This document shows positions 32,646 to 45,092 of a stretch of 64,000 nucleotides of DNA, one piece after another. The stretch is taken from the NCBI RefSeq assembly GCF_002776525.5, contig NC_045437.1, positions 135,193,340 to 135,257,339 of the forward strand, in the 5' to 3' direction. Origin of the DNA: Piliocolobus tephrosceles (lineage: Eukaryota; Chordata; Mammalia; Primates; Cercopithecidae). Position 1 is the first letter of the stretch. Each line of letters opens with the position of its first letter. A program made the translations under genes and the position numbers. The notes under the pieces are model-generated. The model searched no databases, was not told the origin of the DNA, and worked only from the letters and a program-made list of their open reading frames with translations.

Positions 32646-33594
32646 AACAGAGCTTGAACATAAAGCAGGACACCTGGTAATACAAACAATAAGAAGCTGT
32701 CATTTAATCTGATGATTTTATAAGGCATTTGAAACATCTTCAAGAAATGCTATACCATCATTTAAAGATAAGATATTCATGTTTCACAGCAGTTATAGTC
32801 TTGATTCACATCTGAGATACCATAAATGATGCTACCAACTAAAAGAGGCATGATCCTTTAGGCTGGAGGAAGAATACATATAAACATTGACTGCCCCACA
32901 CAATTGAAGTGAAAAGGGAAAATGCCATAGAAAGAGGAAGGCCTTTCAGACTGGTTCGTCCTATCAATGCCAAAGGAGCTCATTTATTCAACACACATAC
33001 ACTGAGCTCAAGCAAGTGCCTCAGCTTTGGAAGTAGTGATGAATTAGATGTGCTCCTTCCCCGTAAGGGACTTCTAATCTGGTGGGAAAAGGCAGAGACT
33101 ACACATCCTTAACTTACATTTCATTAGGGTTCCATGAGCAGTGGGTATTCAGGGATGGGGAGCACAAAGGAGGACCAGAGTAGGCCTGTCAATTCCAACC
33201 AATTCTGTTTACAACTCAGCAAAATATAAACCCATTACAACTACATAAATTGCCAGACCACCAAGATAAACAATTTTGCATCTGACTGTGACATGAACGA
33301 AGGGGTATCAGGAAGAAACATCCCTTATATACTCCTCAGTGCAAGAGTGAAGATTTAGGACTTTCCCCCATACATTCTAGGGTCCTTATAGTCTGTGCCT
33401 GCAAACTTAAATTTAGCTAGGTTACTTGAGGTGAGAAAGAATACAAAGTCTATAGAATCAATAGTAGTCTGAACAGGATTAATTTGGACTTGATATATCA
33501 ATTCATTGAAATTCACCTAGTCAGACCAATGTTTAACAACTTGCAGGCAAACAACCAATTGATTTGCTATCTTATTCTTTTAATTAATTGGCTG
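32646..33594. other. Mostly unassigned; short L2 end at 32980-33110
   Basis: TTATTCAACACACATACACT, then TCCTTCCCCGTAAGGGACTT and CTAATCTGGTGGGAAAAGGC, is an antisense L2 terminus. The rest is unassigned. Confidence 0.45.
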
Positions 33595-33850
33595 CTACTG
33601 GATGTAGCACAGTGGAAGAGAGCCTGAACATTTAATCAAATCTCTAAGAAATAGCAAGAAGAGCAGATGAAGGACAAGTACTGGAATTAGGGACTCTCCC
33701 ATCAAGCTGTATGGCTTTGGATAAGTTAATGAACCTCTCTGAAGCTTCAGTCCTTCAATGGTAAAGGGGATAGTAAAAGCATTCACATTGAAGAGTTGAT
33801 ATGAGGATTTAATGAGCTAACGTGTATGACTTTTAAGAACTGCCATGGTT
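33595..33850 (+). repeat. MIR SINE
   Basis: GTATGGCTTTGGATAAGTTA, TGAACCTCTCTGAAGCTTCA, TTGATATGAGGATTTAATGA match the sense MIR 3' two-thirds. The 5' end is diverged. Confidence 0.65.
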
Positions 33851-34064
33851 CTTAAAAAGTAAAATTTATTATAATCATTATCATCATTAGTAGTTGTAGT
33901 AGTATTACCATTGTTGATTTTTCTGTTCTAGATCTGTTACTTGCTTTTAGGTATATCTCTATTGGTAGGACTTTTTATCCTTTTTGAATTTTCACTCACT
34001 TATCTGAAAGATGGCAATGATGAAAGCTGCCCTACCTAACCCACCAAAATAATTCAAGAAATAG

Positions 34065-34490
34065 TTATATTTGATAGGTGTGTGCCAAGGCTATAGACAT
34101 TGAGAAAATATGGTTCCTACCTTCAAGGAGTTTCAGTCAGTGAGGAAGATGAACAAGCAGAGAACTGCAACATAAGATTAAGGTGTTCTATGGTACTAGG
34201 TGATATGTAGGGTGCTCAGGACACACATAGGAAGGACTACTTATCTAGTAAGGGTGAAGACAGGCTTCTTGAAAGGAGTTGGACAAAAAGGGGGTTTGGC
34301 AAAAAGAATAGATATCCAAAGACTCAAAGGCAAGAAACAGTTTGCGACTTAGTAATGAACAGTTCAGTCTAAGCTGGAGGATAGAGTCCCAGGAAGGGAA
34401 AGATGAAAGAAACATTGATGAGGCAAGTAGGAGGTAGACCAGAAGGCCTTCTTCAACCAAATGAAGGGGATTGAACATTATACTGAAGTA
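34065..34490 (-). repeat. L2 LINE 3' part
   Basis: GTGTGCCAAGGCTATAGACA, TTCAAGGAGTTTCAGTCAGT, GGCTTCTTGAAAGGAGTTGG and further diverged antisense L2 body. Confidence 0.55.
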
Positions 34491-36714
34491 TCCCAAATAC
34501 AAAGCTGATATTATAAACAAATGTTATAATGTATGTGAAAATATTATTTAATTATGAAGTTCTATTCAAATGTTGCTACTACCATCAGATACAAAGGGAT
34601 TCAGCTTGAGCTGTTGTACATAGGGTAGCCCACATTCTCACTTTCCCCATCTCCCTAGCAAATACACACACACACACCAGACACACACACACAACCTGTC
34701 ATATAATTGTTTTCACTTATAAGTGTGAAGTTCCATGCCAGCTGATCCTCTGCAAGAAACTCAACAAGACAACAAAATTAACTGTAGTTGCATATGGCAA
34801 TAGCTGCTGTCCATGGTTCTACTTTTACCAATTTTATGTCATCAGAAGCCAAGAGCTCTCAGTGAGGCTTGTCTACTCTCTCCAGGTTGGCTTTTTCTTG
34901 CAGTGAAGGGTGAAGCAGATTTGCCCAGGACACTGTATTTGTTTTGCAAAAGGGAGAGAAGAGACACTTCCTGTTAAACAGAGACCATACTGCTTGTCCT
35001 TGGACATGTCACTGTGTGGTGGTCAAGGATCACATCTCTCAAAAGACCACAAGGAAATGGAATCACTGAAGCTCCTAAGTGAAAATAAATGATGCCAATT
35101 TTTAAAAGTATAAACACGCCCTTAGAAATTTTATTGTCAACCATCCATAATTCTTGCTGTCAGATGGACATGCAGCCTCCAAAGTCTTAGAGAGCTGCCA
35201 ACTAACGGTTTATATTGTCACTAATACTTTACAAAACACTTGAATATTTAGTTAAAAGTAAAAATGGGGGATTTGGGAAAGTGCCAGAGATGTAAACTGG
35301 GAAGGAGTCCATGGAAAAAGAAAGGAGTCTTTGATGAATGCCGGGGGTAAAGTATATGTGCACTATTTTAAATTGTCCTTTGGGATAAAAATTGGGATTC
35401 CTGCATCTGAGCCCCTTCATAAGAATTGTTTGAAGGAAAGCTGTAAATTTTTTTCATACAAAGAAAGGAAAATATCCACCCAAGAAGCTGCAAAAAGGCA
35501 ATTATTACAAGATGGTCATCCCATTATATGAGTTAGCACCTGTGCTTTCTATTCTGGAGAGAGAAAGAGCTGGAGAACCTGCGTAGTTAATCTTGGAAGA
35601 GAAACTGTTTCCACCTTCTGGAATCTATCCTTTTATTGTAAGTTCTCTATGCTTTGGTAATCACAGTTACTTAGTTGATTTGCTTTAAAAGGTTCATCTT
35701 TCTTAAGCTCCTAAGGCCATGTAATAATATAAATTCATAACCATTTTTATGACTTTATTGAAACTAATCTATTTTTAGAATTATTAGAACAATTATTAGA
35801 TAAGATTAGGCTGTAATAATTAGAATTTCTTGAAACTCTAATTTATTGAAACCAATTCTAGCAGGTAGCCATAAATAAAACAAGCAAATAATGAATCAGG
35901 GACTAGAAAAATCAAACTTAAATATAAAGCATCATGTTCACAATCTATAGCACACAGCCAGAGGAAAAGGGTGCTAAGAAAACTAGCTGACAAAATATAT
36001 GAATTCTTATAGAAAACTATCTGCTTGCAGTTCAAGAGGGTGTAATCTTAGGGAAAAATTGTTGTGGTAAGGGGATATTAGAGAAATCTCTCTGCCAAAA
36101 ATTTTTAGCATGGTCAGCATATCCACAAGTAATTGATCAAATGCCTAGGTATTATTTTAAATTATTGAGTTTCTGCCTTAGAAAACTTCTGATTTATAAA
36201 TCCTTCCCTTTTTAGGGCTATAAAGACATCCAGTGGTTTCTACAAAGTTAGGTTAAGAGGCCCATTCAATGCAATTTTTCTCACATTGGTCACATATACC
36301 CAAGCTTTGTAAGAGAAGAAACAGAATAAATACACTTATTCCTGTAAGTCAGAGAAAGAACCACCAAATATTTAGCCAAATGCAAAATTGAAACAGCTGC
36401 TTCAGAGTGAATCCTAAAAAGCAGAATAGTAAGCAGGATGTTATACCGTATTCCAAATGTCAAAATAACATTGATTATACTATGCCAATACACCCATTGG
36501 TTCAAGTGATCATGTTAGAGTAACACAACAAGCTTCTATTCATTACCATTCAGATGACAAGTTCTGCACTAAAGGCAGTGAAAAATATAAACTTAGAAGA
36601 CATGGGAGCTGTTCTTAAGAATATTTCCATTTCCATTTAAAAATTTAAATATAAAACTGAAAAGAAAGTAATATAACCCAGTACATAAAGAGGGACTAAA
36701 TTTTAAGCAATTAT
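34491..36714. other. Long AT-rich stretch without recognised genes or repeats
   Basis: Contains an interrupted CA microsatellite at 34666-34692. The rest appears unique or too decayed to name. Confidence 0.4.
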
Positions 36715-36830
36715 TAATTTACTCTACATTTGTTAAATGCTAGATCTGTGACAAGCACTATATTGGCACGGAGAGGATAAAGACTTAACACACTTATTCT
36801 CTGCCCTCAAGAAACTCATACTGTAATTTC
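36715..36830 (-). repeat. L2 LINE 3' end
   Basis: TTGTTAAATGCTAGATCTGT, then CTCTGCCCTCAAGAAACTCA, is an antisense L2 terminus. Confidence 0.5.
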
Positions 36831-37774
36831 CCCAAATTGTTTTCCATGAATACTGAAATTTCCCAAACCACTTTGATCCCTGAACCCTTTTCTCCAAACA
36901 TGTATTCTTTGGAGCAATTTGGGAAATGCAGGTTTCAATCCATACATGATATAAAAATTCAAGTAAGAGAAATTTATCTAGGTTACAGTTTTGGAAATCT
37001 CTATGAATAATATGGATTTCAATTACGTCACTAGTTAATGGAAACATTTTTGACTGATGGATAGCGTCAAGACAGGGTACAGCTGAACAGTGAACACTAC
37101 AGATGAGAGTTAAAATGACTGGCCCACCTGGACCACAGGACCTTAGACAGAGTAGTGGAAAACAAAATGTAATAGGTGAATTGAAATCAGTCCTGGAGGA
37201 TCTAAAAATGCAAATTGAAGACCCTGTTCTTAGTTAAGAAAATGTCATGGAGAAAGCCATATTTTGAAAAAGTAACCCAGCCATGATATTTTAATGTATC
37301 CTGCACATTAAAAAAATATATTGAATATACTTGAAAGATAATAGGAGCCAAAACTCTTTTTTTCAGCCCCCAAAATTGGGTCAAATGTAATTACGGTTAA
37401 AAGAGGTCCAAAAAGTTACTCCGCATAAGAAAACACCCTAAAACTAGATTGAAACAAGGTACAAAGTATGATATACTTCAATTTATTTCTCAGGAACATA
37501 ATCCGTTTGGGACATTAGAAAGTAACCAATTATGAGAGCCAGAAGGAATTGGACTTTGATCTTTGAGGTTCCTTGAGAGAAAATATGATGTAGCTACTAA
37601 AAGTTCTTGAGTTGTAAACTTGGACTGATTAGGCTTAAACCCCATTGATGTCATTTACTATTTGTTTTATTTTCATCTAAAATATTTGCTTTGGTTATAT
37701 ACATTCATATACTGAAGAAGGCTCTTAAAGCTTAATTTATGAGCTGTAAGAAATTATATACCTTTTTTCCATTT
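36831..37774. other. Unassigned AT-rich sequence
   Basis: No gene or repeat recognised. Confidence 0.4.
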
Positions 37775-37905
37775 TAGTCTTTCAACAAATATTTTCTACA
37801 CACTTACTAGACATCAAGAGCTGAGCTCGTCATTAAACAAGCTAGACATGATCACTGTCTCTGTGGAGCTCACTCATATAAATACACAGAAATGTTATGA
37901 CTGCA
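37775..37905 (-). repeat. L2 LINE 3' end
   Basis: TTTCAACAAATATTTTCTAC, then ACTGTCTCTGTGGAGCTCAC, is an antisense L2 terminus. Confidence 0.6.
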
Positions 37906-38119
37906 CAGAAAACTAATAACACATCTCTTGTACCATTTTCATAGACCAGCTTACCATGGCAGGTCGCTTATCTTCAATAGTGTGCTTTATACATGTCAGA
38001 ATTGAACAGGATGCATTAATTTACTGTAGATAATAACTAGGCTTTTTAAAGAAAGCATAAAATCATCAATTTGTATTAAAAACCACTCACTGACTTTTGT
38101 TGCCATTCAGAGGATGTGA

Positions 38120-38325
38120 TAATTATCACTAGCACTTAGAATGCCAGAGTTGGAACAGCTCAAAAAGATCAAATCATCCTACCTCTCATTTTTACAGGTG
38201 AAGAAACTAAAACCAAAAGAGGATAAATGATTTGTCTGAGATCCCACAAATTGTCAGAGGCCAAAAAGGGACATGAGTCAAGCTCCCTTTACAACAGCCC
38301 TCTGTTCTTTCCAATACACCAGAAA
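38120..38325 (-). repeat. MIR/MIR3-like SINE
   Basis: TAGAATGCCAGAGTTGGAAC, TTTTTACAGGTGAAGAAACT, TTGTCTGAGATCCCACAAAT and CCCTCTGTTCTTTCCAATAC. Confidence 0.6.
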
Positions 38326-39117
38326 AGACACCAGTTGTTAAAGCAATGAAAAAAACTGGAGATTTTGTGGTAAGTCTGTGATGTTTATGTACATCATTCT
38401 TTTATTTGGAGATCACCCCCCCCCCCCCACTTTCATTGTATTCTTGCTCACCTCATGTGCTTTGGTTGAGGCTCTCATCTAGACTCTCTCTAGTCTTCTG
38501 AGTCACAAGTATAGTCATATTACACAGGCCTTACCACTCTATCAGAATGCTTCATCCTCTCTGGACACACTAATCGGTTCAAGGATGGCCATAGGCCCCA
38601 AGTTATGTCAGTCAATGTCCATCCTAGGATTATTGCCAGATTATCAGGAAAGATGTTTCTCTTCTTCCAGAATCATGAACCATCTAGACTGAAAATCTAG
38701 AACTCTTGGAGTAATATTGTCTACCACAGGGATGAGCCTGCTGGAAAAGGCAGGGGAAGGAAGAAATGCAGAACCAAAAGATAAAAATATAAAGCAAGAA
38801 ATGTCATGACTAAGTCACCCGGATAGGCTTCTCCCAGATTTTTCTGTAAAATTAGCAAGTCGATTTCTTTCCATAATATAGTTTGCTTTTTCACTCACAA
38901 ATGAAAAAAACACTCTCTGAAAATAGTCATGATAAACATTTCCTTCCACAGTATACCTGGTATTATCATCTCCAACTTGAAATGTTTTTGTACTACCATC
39001 AAAAAAAAAAAAAAAAAAACCCCATAAACTTGATGGTCAAGAACCTTAAAAATTTATAATAGGTATTATTAAGAATGACTTAAAATTAGCTATTTAAGAA
39101 ATTTTGGAAGACAAAAG
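38326..39117. other. Unassigned sequence with two homopolymers
   Basis: A C14 run at 38415-38428 and an A19 run at 39001-39019. Otherwise unassigned. Confidence 0.5.
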
Positions 39118-39330
39118 CACACTGTGGTGGGTAAGATCGTGCCTTTGGAGACATACAGACTTGGCTTATGTGTCAGATCCTGACTTTGCTACTTACGGGC
39201 TGTGTGACTTTGGGCAAGGTGCTCAATCTCTTTATTTCTCATCTCATGAAGCCTAAAAAAGAAGTACATGAAATGGCTTCTACCATGCCCACCACATAGT
39301 AAGCATTAAATAAATGATAACTATTATTGA
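39118..39330 (+). repeat. MIR SINE, nearly full length
   Basis: GTGCCTTTGGAGACATACAG, TTGCTACTTACGGGCTGTGT, GACTTTGGGCAAGGTGCTCA and CCACCACATAGTAAGCATTA give the sense MIR order. Confidence 0.88.
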
Positions 39331-39378
39331 TTATACTATTATTGCTTCTAATTGTTGTCAATATTGGTAGTAGTGGTT

Positions 39379-39695
39379 TGTCTTAGTCTGTTCCAACTGC
39401 TGTAACAGAACACCAAAGACTGAGTGGCTTACCAACAACATAAATTTATTTCTCACAATTCTGGAGGCTGTAAAGTCCAAGATCAAAGTGCCAGCAGACT
39501 CAATGTCTAAAGAGGGCCCTCTTTTTTGTTTATAGAGGACAATTTCTGGCTGTGCCTTCACATGGGAAGCTCTCCACAGTGTCTTGTATAAGGGCACTGA
39601 TCCCATTCATCAGGGCTCCACAGTCATGACCTAATCACACTGTGGCTTAGGATCTCAACATGTAAATTTTGGGAAAGACATGCATCCAGTCTACA
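39379..39695 (-). mobile_element. 3' LTR of a minus-strand MaLR provirus
   Basis: Starts TGTCTTAGTCTGTTCCAACT and ends near CCAGTCTACA. TTTATTTCTCACAATTCTGG and CTCATCACACTGTGG-like blocks fit a MaLR LTR. It is shorter than its partner (41503-41898). Confidence 0.82.
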
Positions 39696-41502
39696 ACCTA
39701 CTGCCCCTGCCCCTCCCCTGCCCAAATTCATATTTGCACATGAAAAATACATTCATCACATCCCGATACCAGTATCAACTCTTAAGTACAAAATCCAAAA
39801 TCCAAAGTCTCATCTAAATATCCTCAAAATTAGATATGGGTAAGACTCAAGGTATAATTCATCTTGAGGCAAATTTCCCTCCAGCTGTGAGCCTGTGAAA
39901 CCAAACAAGTCATGTGCTTCCAAATACAATGCTGGGACACACATGGAACAGACATTTCAATTCCAAAATGAGAAATAGGAAAGGCTAAAGGGTAACAGTT
40001 CCCAAATAAGTTCAGACTACAAGGCAAGCTTTATCAGTTATTAAGGCTCAGGAGTAATCTTCTTTGGCTCAATGCTCTGTCCTCCAGGCCCACTAGGGTG
40101 GCAACATCAGTAGAATGGCCCCACAGTGGCCCACAGTTCAGTATAATGGCCCCAAGGTAGCTTTCACCCTGGGCCCCGGCACTGCAGCTCTCTGGGGATG
40201 GCATCATAGGCCTATTGTTCTGGTCAGTTTCATCTTTTGAAACCTAAATGGAGGTAGTCATGTGCCCCAGGCCTGGCCTATGCACAATGCACACCAGTGC
40301 CACGTGGATGCCATGGAAGTTTGCTGCCTGTATCCTCCAGAGGGGCAGCCACTATGGCCCAGACAACACTGGGGGCTGCTGGAACCACACCTGGAATGGC
40401 CAAAGAGCACAGTGCCAGAGTGTGAAGAGCGGAGCCTGTGATGTGAGGCACTTCCAGGCAGCATGTGCTGAGGTCTCATAGGCACAGGCAACCCCTCCCT
40501 TGAAACCACTCTTCATCCTGGGTCCTTGCACTTTGGGCATGTAATGGGACCAGCTTAATGATTTCTGAATTGTCTTTGGGGTTATTCTTTCACTGTCTTG
40601 AAGAAAAGCTCCTAGCTTCTGTTAAGTTTTCTAATCTACATGTGTCTCCTTATCAAACAGTGACTTGACAACACCGCTGGTGTTCTCTTCTTTTTTTTTT
40701 TTTTTTTTCCCAGTATAATTAGACTGAGAGTTTTCCAAATCTTTATGTTTTGCTTCCTTTTTTTCTTAATAATTCCACATTTAAGCCATGTCTTTCTTTG
40801 TGTTTCAATATAAGCAGTCAGGAGGAGCCAAGCTGCATCTTCAACACTTTGCTTAGAAATCATTTCAGCTAAATACTCAGTTTCATTGCTCACAACTTCT
40901 ACCTTTCACAAAGCACCATCACATGAACACAATTCAATTATTTGCCACTTTGTCACAAGGATTAGTTTTTCTTCATTGTGGAATAACGTGTTTCTCATTT
41001 CCATCTAATGTCTCATCAGAATGGCCTTTACCATCCACATCTCTACCTGCAATCTGTTCATGATTACTAAGGTAATCTCTAAGATTAAACCCTTCTCTAC
41101 AATTCTCCTATCTTTCTGAGCCATCACCAGAATCACATGTAGAAGTTCCTCCATGTGGCAATATTAGCTTTCCCTACCATGCATCTCAAAACTTAGTATG
41201 ACTATGGTTAACAATAGTTTATTCTATATTTCAGAAATATATAGAAGAGAAGATTTAGAATGTTCCCAACACAAAGAAATGATAACTATTTGAGGTGATG
41301 GATATCCTAAGTATCTCATTTGACTATTACACTCTATGCATGAATCAAAATATTACATGCATTACATAAACATGTATAATCATTATGTCTACACACACAC
41401 ACACACAGAAATTTCCATCCTCTCCCCATTACCCTGTTCCAAAGCCACTTGTACCTCTTTAGGTATTTGTTACAGCAGCAGCCCTACCTCTTGGTACTAA
41501 TT
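39696..41502 (-). mobile_element. MaLR internal region, interrupted by an L1 tail
   Basis: Antisense MST/THE1-type internal sequence: AATCCAAAGTCTCATCTAAA, AAGACTCAAGGTATAATTCA, TCCAGCTGTGAGCCTGTGAA, then a GC-rich middle, and at the far end GTTCCAAAGCCACTTGTACC and CTCTTGGTACTAATTTC at the primer-site end. Its length and order match the internal region at 28534-30135 in the opposite orientation. It includes a T-rich tract at 40691-40710. No coding frame remains. Confidence 0.82.
41190..41408 (+). mobile_element. L1M 3' end inserted into the MaLR provirus
   Basis: GACTATGGTTAACAATAGTT, GATTTAGAATGTTCCCAACA, AAATGATAACTATTTGAGGT and GATGGATATCCTAAGTATCT are the final part of an L1MB-type 3'UTR, ending in a CA microsatellite (41391-41407) in place of a clean A-tail. 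Confidence 0.78.
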
Positions 41503-41898
41503 TCTTTCTTCCTCTATTCAGATCAGTATAACAAAATATCATAGACTAAGCAACTTATCAATAACAGAAATGTATTTCTCATCACCCCAGAGGCTGGGAA
41601 ATCCAAGATCAAGGCACCAGCAGATTTAGTGTCTGGTGAAGGCTTGGCTTCCTGGTTCATAGATGGTCATTGCCTCATCCTCACGTGGCCACTGTGAGGA
41701 AGGCTTCATGATGGCTTCCACTGTGAGGAAGCTCTCCAGTCTCTTTTATAAAAGCACTAATCCCACTCATAAGGGTTCTTCCCTCATGACCTAAACATCA
41801 ACCAAAGTTCCTACTTCTTGATACCATCACATTGAGGATTAGCATTTCAACATATGAATTTGGGGAGGAGAGTGGAAACAAACATTCAGACTATAGCA
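41503..41898 (-). mobile_element. 5' LTR of the minus-strand MaLR provirus
   Basis: AACAAAATATCATAGACTAA near the start and ATTCAGACTATAGCA at the end. TAGTGGT follows at 41899-41905 and also lies just outside the other LTR at 39371-39377, which supports a single integration event. Confidence 0.8.
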
Positions 41899-41904
41899 TA
41901 GTGG

Positions 41905-42010
41905 TAGGTACCAACTATATGCAATTACTCTACTGAGCATTCAGGATGTAAAATGAAATAAGGTACAATTCTTGCTCTTCAAAGAGCTAATAACCCTGTT
42001 TAGAACATTG
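41905..42010 (-). repeat. L2 LINE 3' end
   Basis: CAACTATATGCAATTACTCT, then ATTCTTGCTCTTCAAAGAGC. Weak antisense L2 terminus. Confidence 0.4.
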
Positions 42011-42129
42011 ACAGGTGTCAATAAAGAATATCTGCCACAGACGTTCTGGAGTTTGGGAATGAGAGAGATAACCATGAACTTCAGTGGTTGGGGAAAATTC
42101 AATTGTCTGAAAATTAAATTGCAATTAAA

Positions 42130-42231
42130 ATTTATTTTGTTCCTATTTTTGCCAGCAAACATATTATATAGTAATTTAAATGTATTTCTGTTCCAATTTT
42201 TGCCAGCAAACATACACTGAAGCTAAAGTAA
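42130..42231. repeat. Imperfect tandem duplication, 51-bp period
   Basis: ATTTTTGCCAGCAAACATA occurs at 42145-42163 and 42196-42214, with matching upstream TGTTCC. The 51-bp period keeps any frame, so chance minus-strand translation shows the same short repeat twice. Confidence 0.85.
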
Positions 42232-42274
42232 AAATATGGAAAATAAAAAGTGAAAGAAATCTAAATGATGAGTT

Positions 42275-42420
42275 AGCCAAATTCCCCATTTTACAAATTA
42301 AGAAAATGAAGTCGCTAAAAAGAAGAGGCTTGCCCAGATCACACAGCTGGCCACTGGAAAAATGAGGGCAAGAAGTCAGTTTGAGGCTTATCATGTTGTG
42401 GCTTTTCAGTTTTGAGCCTT
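42275..42420 (-). repeat. MIR SINE fragment
   Basis: CCCCATTTTACAAATTAAGA, AGGCTTGCCCAGATCACACA, GCTGGCCACTGG. Confidence 0.7.
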
Positions 42421-43704
42421 CTGAAGTTTAAGACTGCTGTATTATCCCTCTGAATGGAGTAGCTAACCCATGTCATATGCAACTTAACTATACAGCAACC
42501 TCCATCTCAAATCTGTCAGCTTGAGGACTGTATCACTTCCTGTGATCTCTGTTTTTGTCATTAGTTAATTCCCTAAATTGACCTGCATTCAACTTCTTTA
42601 TTGAAGTCATTTATTTTAAAAGGTTCAATTGGTGGTTTGTTGAAAGACACATCATTTTTCTCACGATAGTATCAGCTTCACTCTACAAATTGTTTTCCTC
42701 TTAAGCAGAATCAGGAACAGGAACTGTAATTGTTCTCTTGTTTTGATAATGATCTTGTTTCCTTTGGAGAGGATCTGCTCTAAGCAGCAGAGTCTAGCCC
42801 CCTTGGACCGAGATTCCAAATTCCTGCCTGCCTGGAGAGCTCCACAGACTTGAAACAGAATTCCTAGTATCAGATTAGCATCTCTGCCTGGGGGATAACC
42901 GTGCTCTGATTTAACTCACAACTTTTTTCTGATGCTGAAAACCCTGCTAGTTCTAAAATTCTAAATGCTTACTCAACTTATTTTCACGATTTAGAGTTTT
43001 AGAAGAATAAACATAAGCACGTAATTTCTTTTCTGGCCTCTCAACCAGTGATACATCAGAAATATAAAGTTTTAAATGTTTTTTTCAGGTACCTTATCTC
43101 CCCAATCCAATCCCACTTTACATTTATAGGGATTTGTTCTAGAAAGTCAGACCATCAAGGCACAGATTTGAATTCATTTTCTGAAACTTCTCAGATTTTC
43201 CATCCTTGCTGACAAATCACAAGAAATTTTACATTTTTCCCCCATTCTTTGGTAGCCTCCTGGCGCCCTGTCATTCTGTCACCAGCTGGATTATAGTCCA
43301 CTAATAGTGGTGGATTCCAAAGAGACAGAAGGATGTTTTCAATCCATTTGTTATTATAATGAAAGTGAATCACCCCATAAACCTTGTTAAAACCTCATTT
43401 AATCTGAAACAAAATAGAGGTACCAAGACACTTAAGCAGGAACACGGTAATATTAACATCCATCAAAGCAGAAATAAGTGGAAGGAGGCCCAGAAAAGTA
43501 GTTCTGGAAGGCTTGTGACCATCCCAGGATGACTGAGGGCTGTCCTTTTAACTTCTTAGCCTTTGATTCCAAGTGGTTTAACCCTCACTGTGTCATAAAT
43601 AGAAAGTCTTGCATACTTGTTCTCAAACTTTAGGGTACAAGTACTTAGAAAAACTTTGACTCAGAGTGTGTAGCCAAAACACTAGAAAAATGACTTAAAG
43701 AACA
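42421..43704. other. Unassigned sequence
   Basis: No gene or repeat recognised. Confidence 0.4.
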
Positions 43705-43800
43705 GCAGTGTGATCAGGGATCTTAGAGATCATCTGTTAACAATACCATCACTTTACAGATGTGCAAACTGAGGCGCAGAGTGGAGAAGTGAGCAGGGTT
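43705..43800 (-). repeat. MIR3-like SINE fragment
   Basis: GGGATCTTAGAGATCATCTG, then TTTACAGATGTGCAAACTGA and GGCGCAGAGTGGAGAAGTGA. Confidence 0.65.
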
Positions 43801-43839
43801 CTCTCGAAAGAGTCTTTTAAGATAGACTTAAGGTCATAT

Positions 43840-44045
43840 GATATAGGATTTGCCAATACTCATTATTTTAGTCTTGGCCCTGTCATTTATTAGCTGCATG
43901 ACCCTCTCCATGCCTCAGTTTCCTCATTAGGGATAACAATAATGGTGATGAACAACCTCATGATGTGTTATAAGGATTAAATAAAATATAAACATGAAAT
44001 GCTAATCACATAGTAAGCATTTGAAAAATAATAGGCATCACTCTT
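43840..44045 (+). repeat. MIR SINE
   Basis: CATTTATTAGCTGCATGACC, GCCTCAGTTTCCTCATTAGG, TAAGGATTAAATAAAATATA, TCACATAGTAAGCATTTG. Confidence 0.82.
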
Positions 44046-44169
44046 TATTTATGATGTGAAATTTTAGTATAACACACCTGGGGAAACAGGTCAATCCAAA
44101 GGCTCCTCTCCCCTCATGCTTTTTCTTAGTCATTTCCCTCTCTTTCATTCAAAGATGTGTCCTATAAGC

Positions 44170-44345
44170 ACAAAACGTGGAGTCAGGAGACCCACTATTT
44201 AGTCTCAGCTTTGCCATAAGTGATCTTGGGCAAGTTAATTTACCAATCTGGGCCTCAGTCTCCTCATCCATAAGAAGGGAAAGTAAAATCAGGTAGTGCC
44301 TATAGTACTAACCAACACGAATATTAAATCAGTTCTAGAATCTAG
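44170..44345 (+). repeat. MIR SINE fragment
   Basis: GTGGAGTCAGGAGACCCACT, GATCTTGGGCAAGTTAATTT and TGGGCCTCAGTCTCCTCATC. Confidence 0.75.
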
Positions 44346-44659
44346 ACTACTGACCAGCTGCCCAGGCCATCTCCCTGGATTGCTGGTCAATGAGAAAATC
44401 TTCCATGATGCTTAGCCACACTGTTAGTTTCTCAGGGACTGAGAGAAGGTGAAGCTCTAAGCTCAGCTCTCCATTCCAGGGTCACTTTCCAGGAGTTACT
44501 CTAAAAACCCCCAGTAACTCCCCATGATTTGCTAAAGCCTGGAAGACCCCACCTCTCACAAACTCTGTCCTCCACCTGCCTGCTGTGGGCCTTCAACAAT
44601 CCCCCATTTCTCTCCCCAGCCTCCCTAACCCCAAAGATTCTGAGCTACTTTCAAGGGAA
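44346..44659. other. Unassigned, moderately GC-rich sequence
   Basis: Pyrimidine-rich in places (CCCCAGCCTCCCTAACCCC). No gene or repeat named. Confidence 0.35.
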
Positions 44660-44664
44660 CCTAG

Positions 44665-45092
44665 TATATTAGGCTGCTCTTGGATTGCTATAAAGAAATA
44701 CCTGAGGCTGGGTAATTTATAAAGAAAATAGGTTTAATTGGTTCACAGTTCTGCAGGCTGTACAGGAAGCATGGTGCCAGCATCCTCTTGGCTTCTGGTG
44801 AGGCCTCAGGGAGCTTTTACTCACGGCAGAAGGCAACATCGGAGGAGGCACATCACATGGCCAGAGAGGAAGCAAGAGAGAGGAAGAAAAGGAAGTCCCA
44901 AGCTTTTTTAAACAACTAGATCTTGTCCAAACTCACTGAGTGAGAACTCACTCACCACCAAAGGGATTGTGCTTACCACTCATGAGGGATCTGTTCCCAT
45001 GAGCTAGTCACCACCCATAAGGCCCCACCTCTAACATTGGGAACTACATTTCAACATGAGATTTGGAGAAGACAAATATTCAAACTGTATTA
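44665..45092 (-). mobile_element. Solo MaLR (MST/MLT1A-type) LTR
   Basis: A 428-bp LTR from TATATTAGGCTGCTCTTGGA to CAAACTGTATTA, with TTATAAAGAAAATAGGTTTA and GGTGAGGCCTCAGGGAGC. Perfect CCTAG duplications at 44660-44664 and 45093-45097 fix both edges. The terminal TG and CA dinucleotides have both become TA by transition. Confidence 0.92.
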
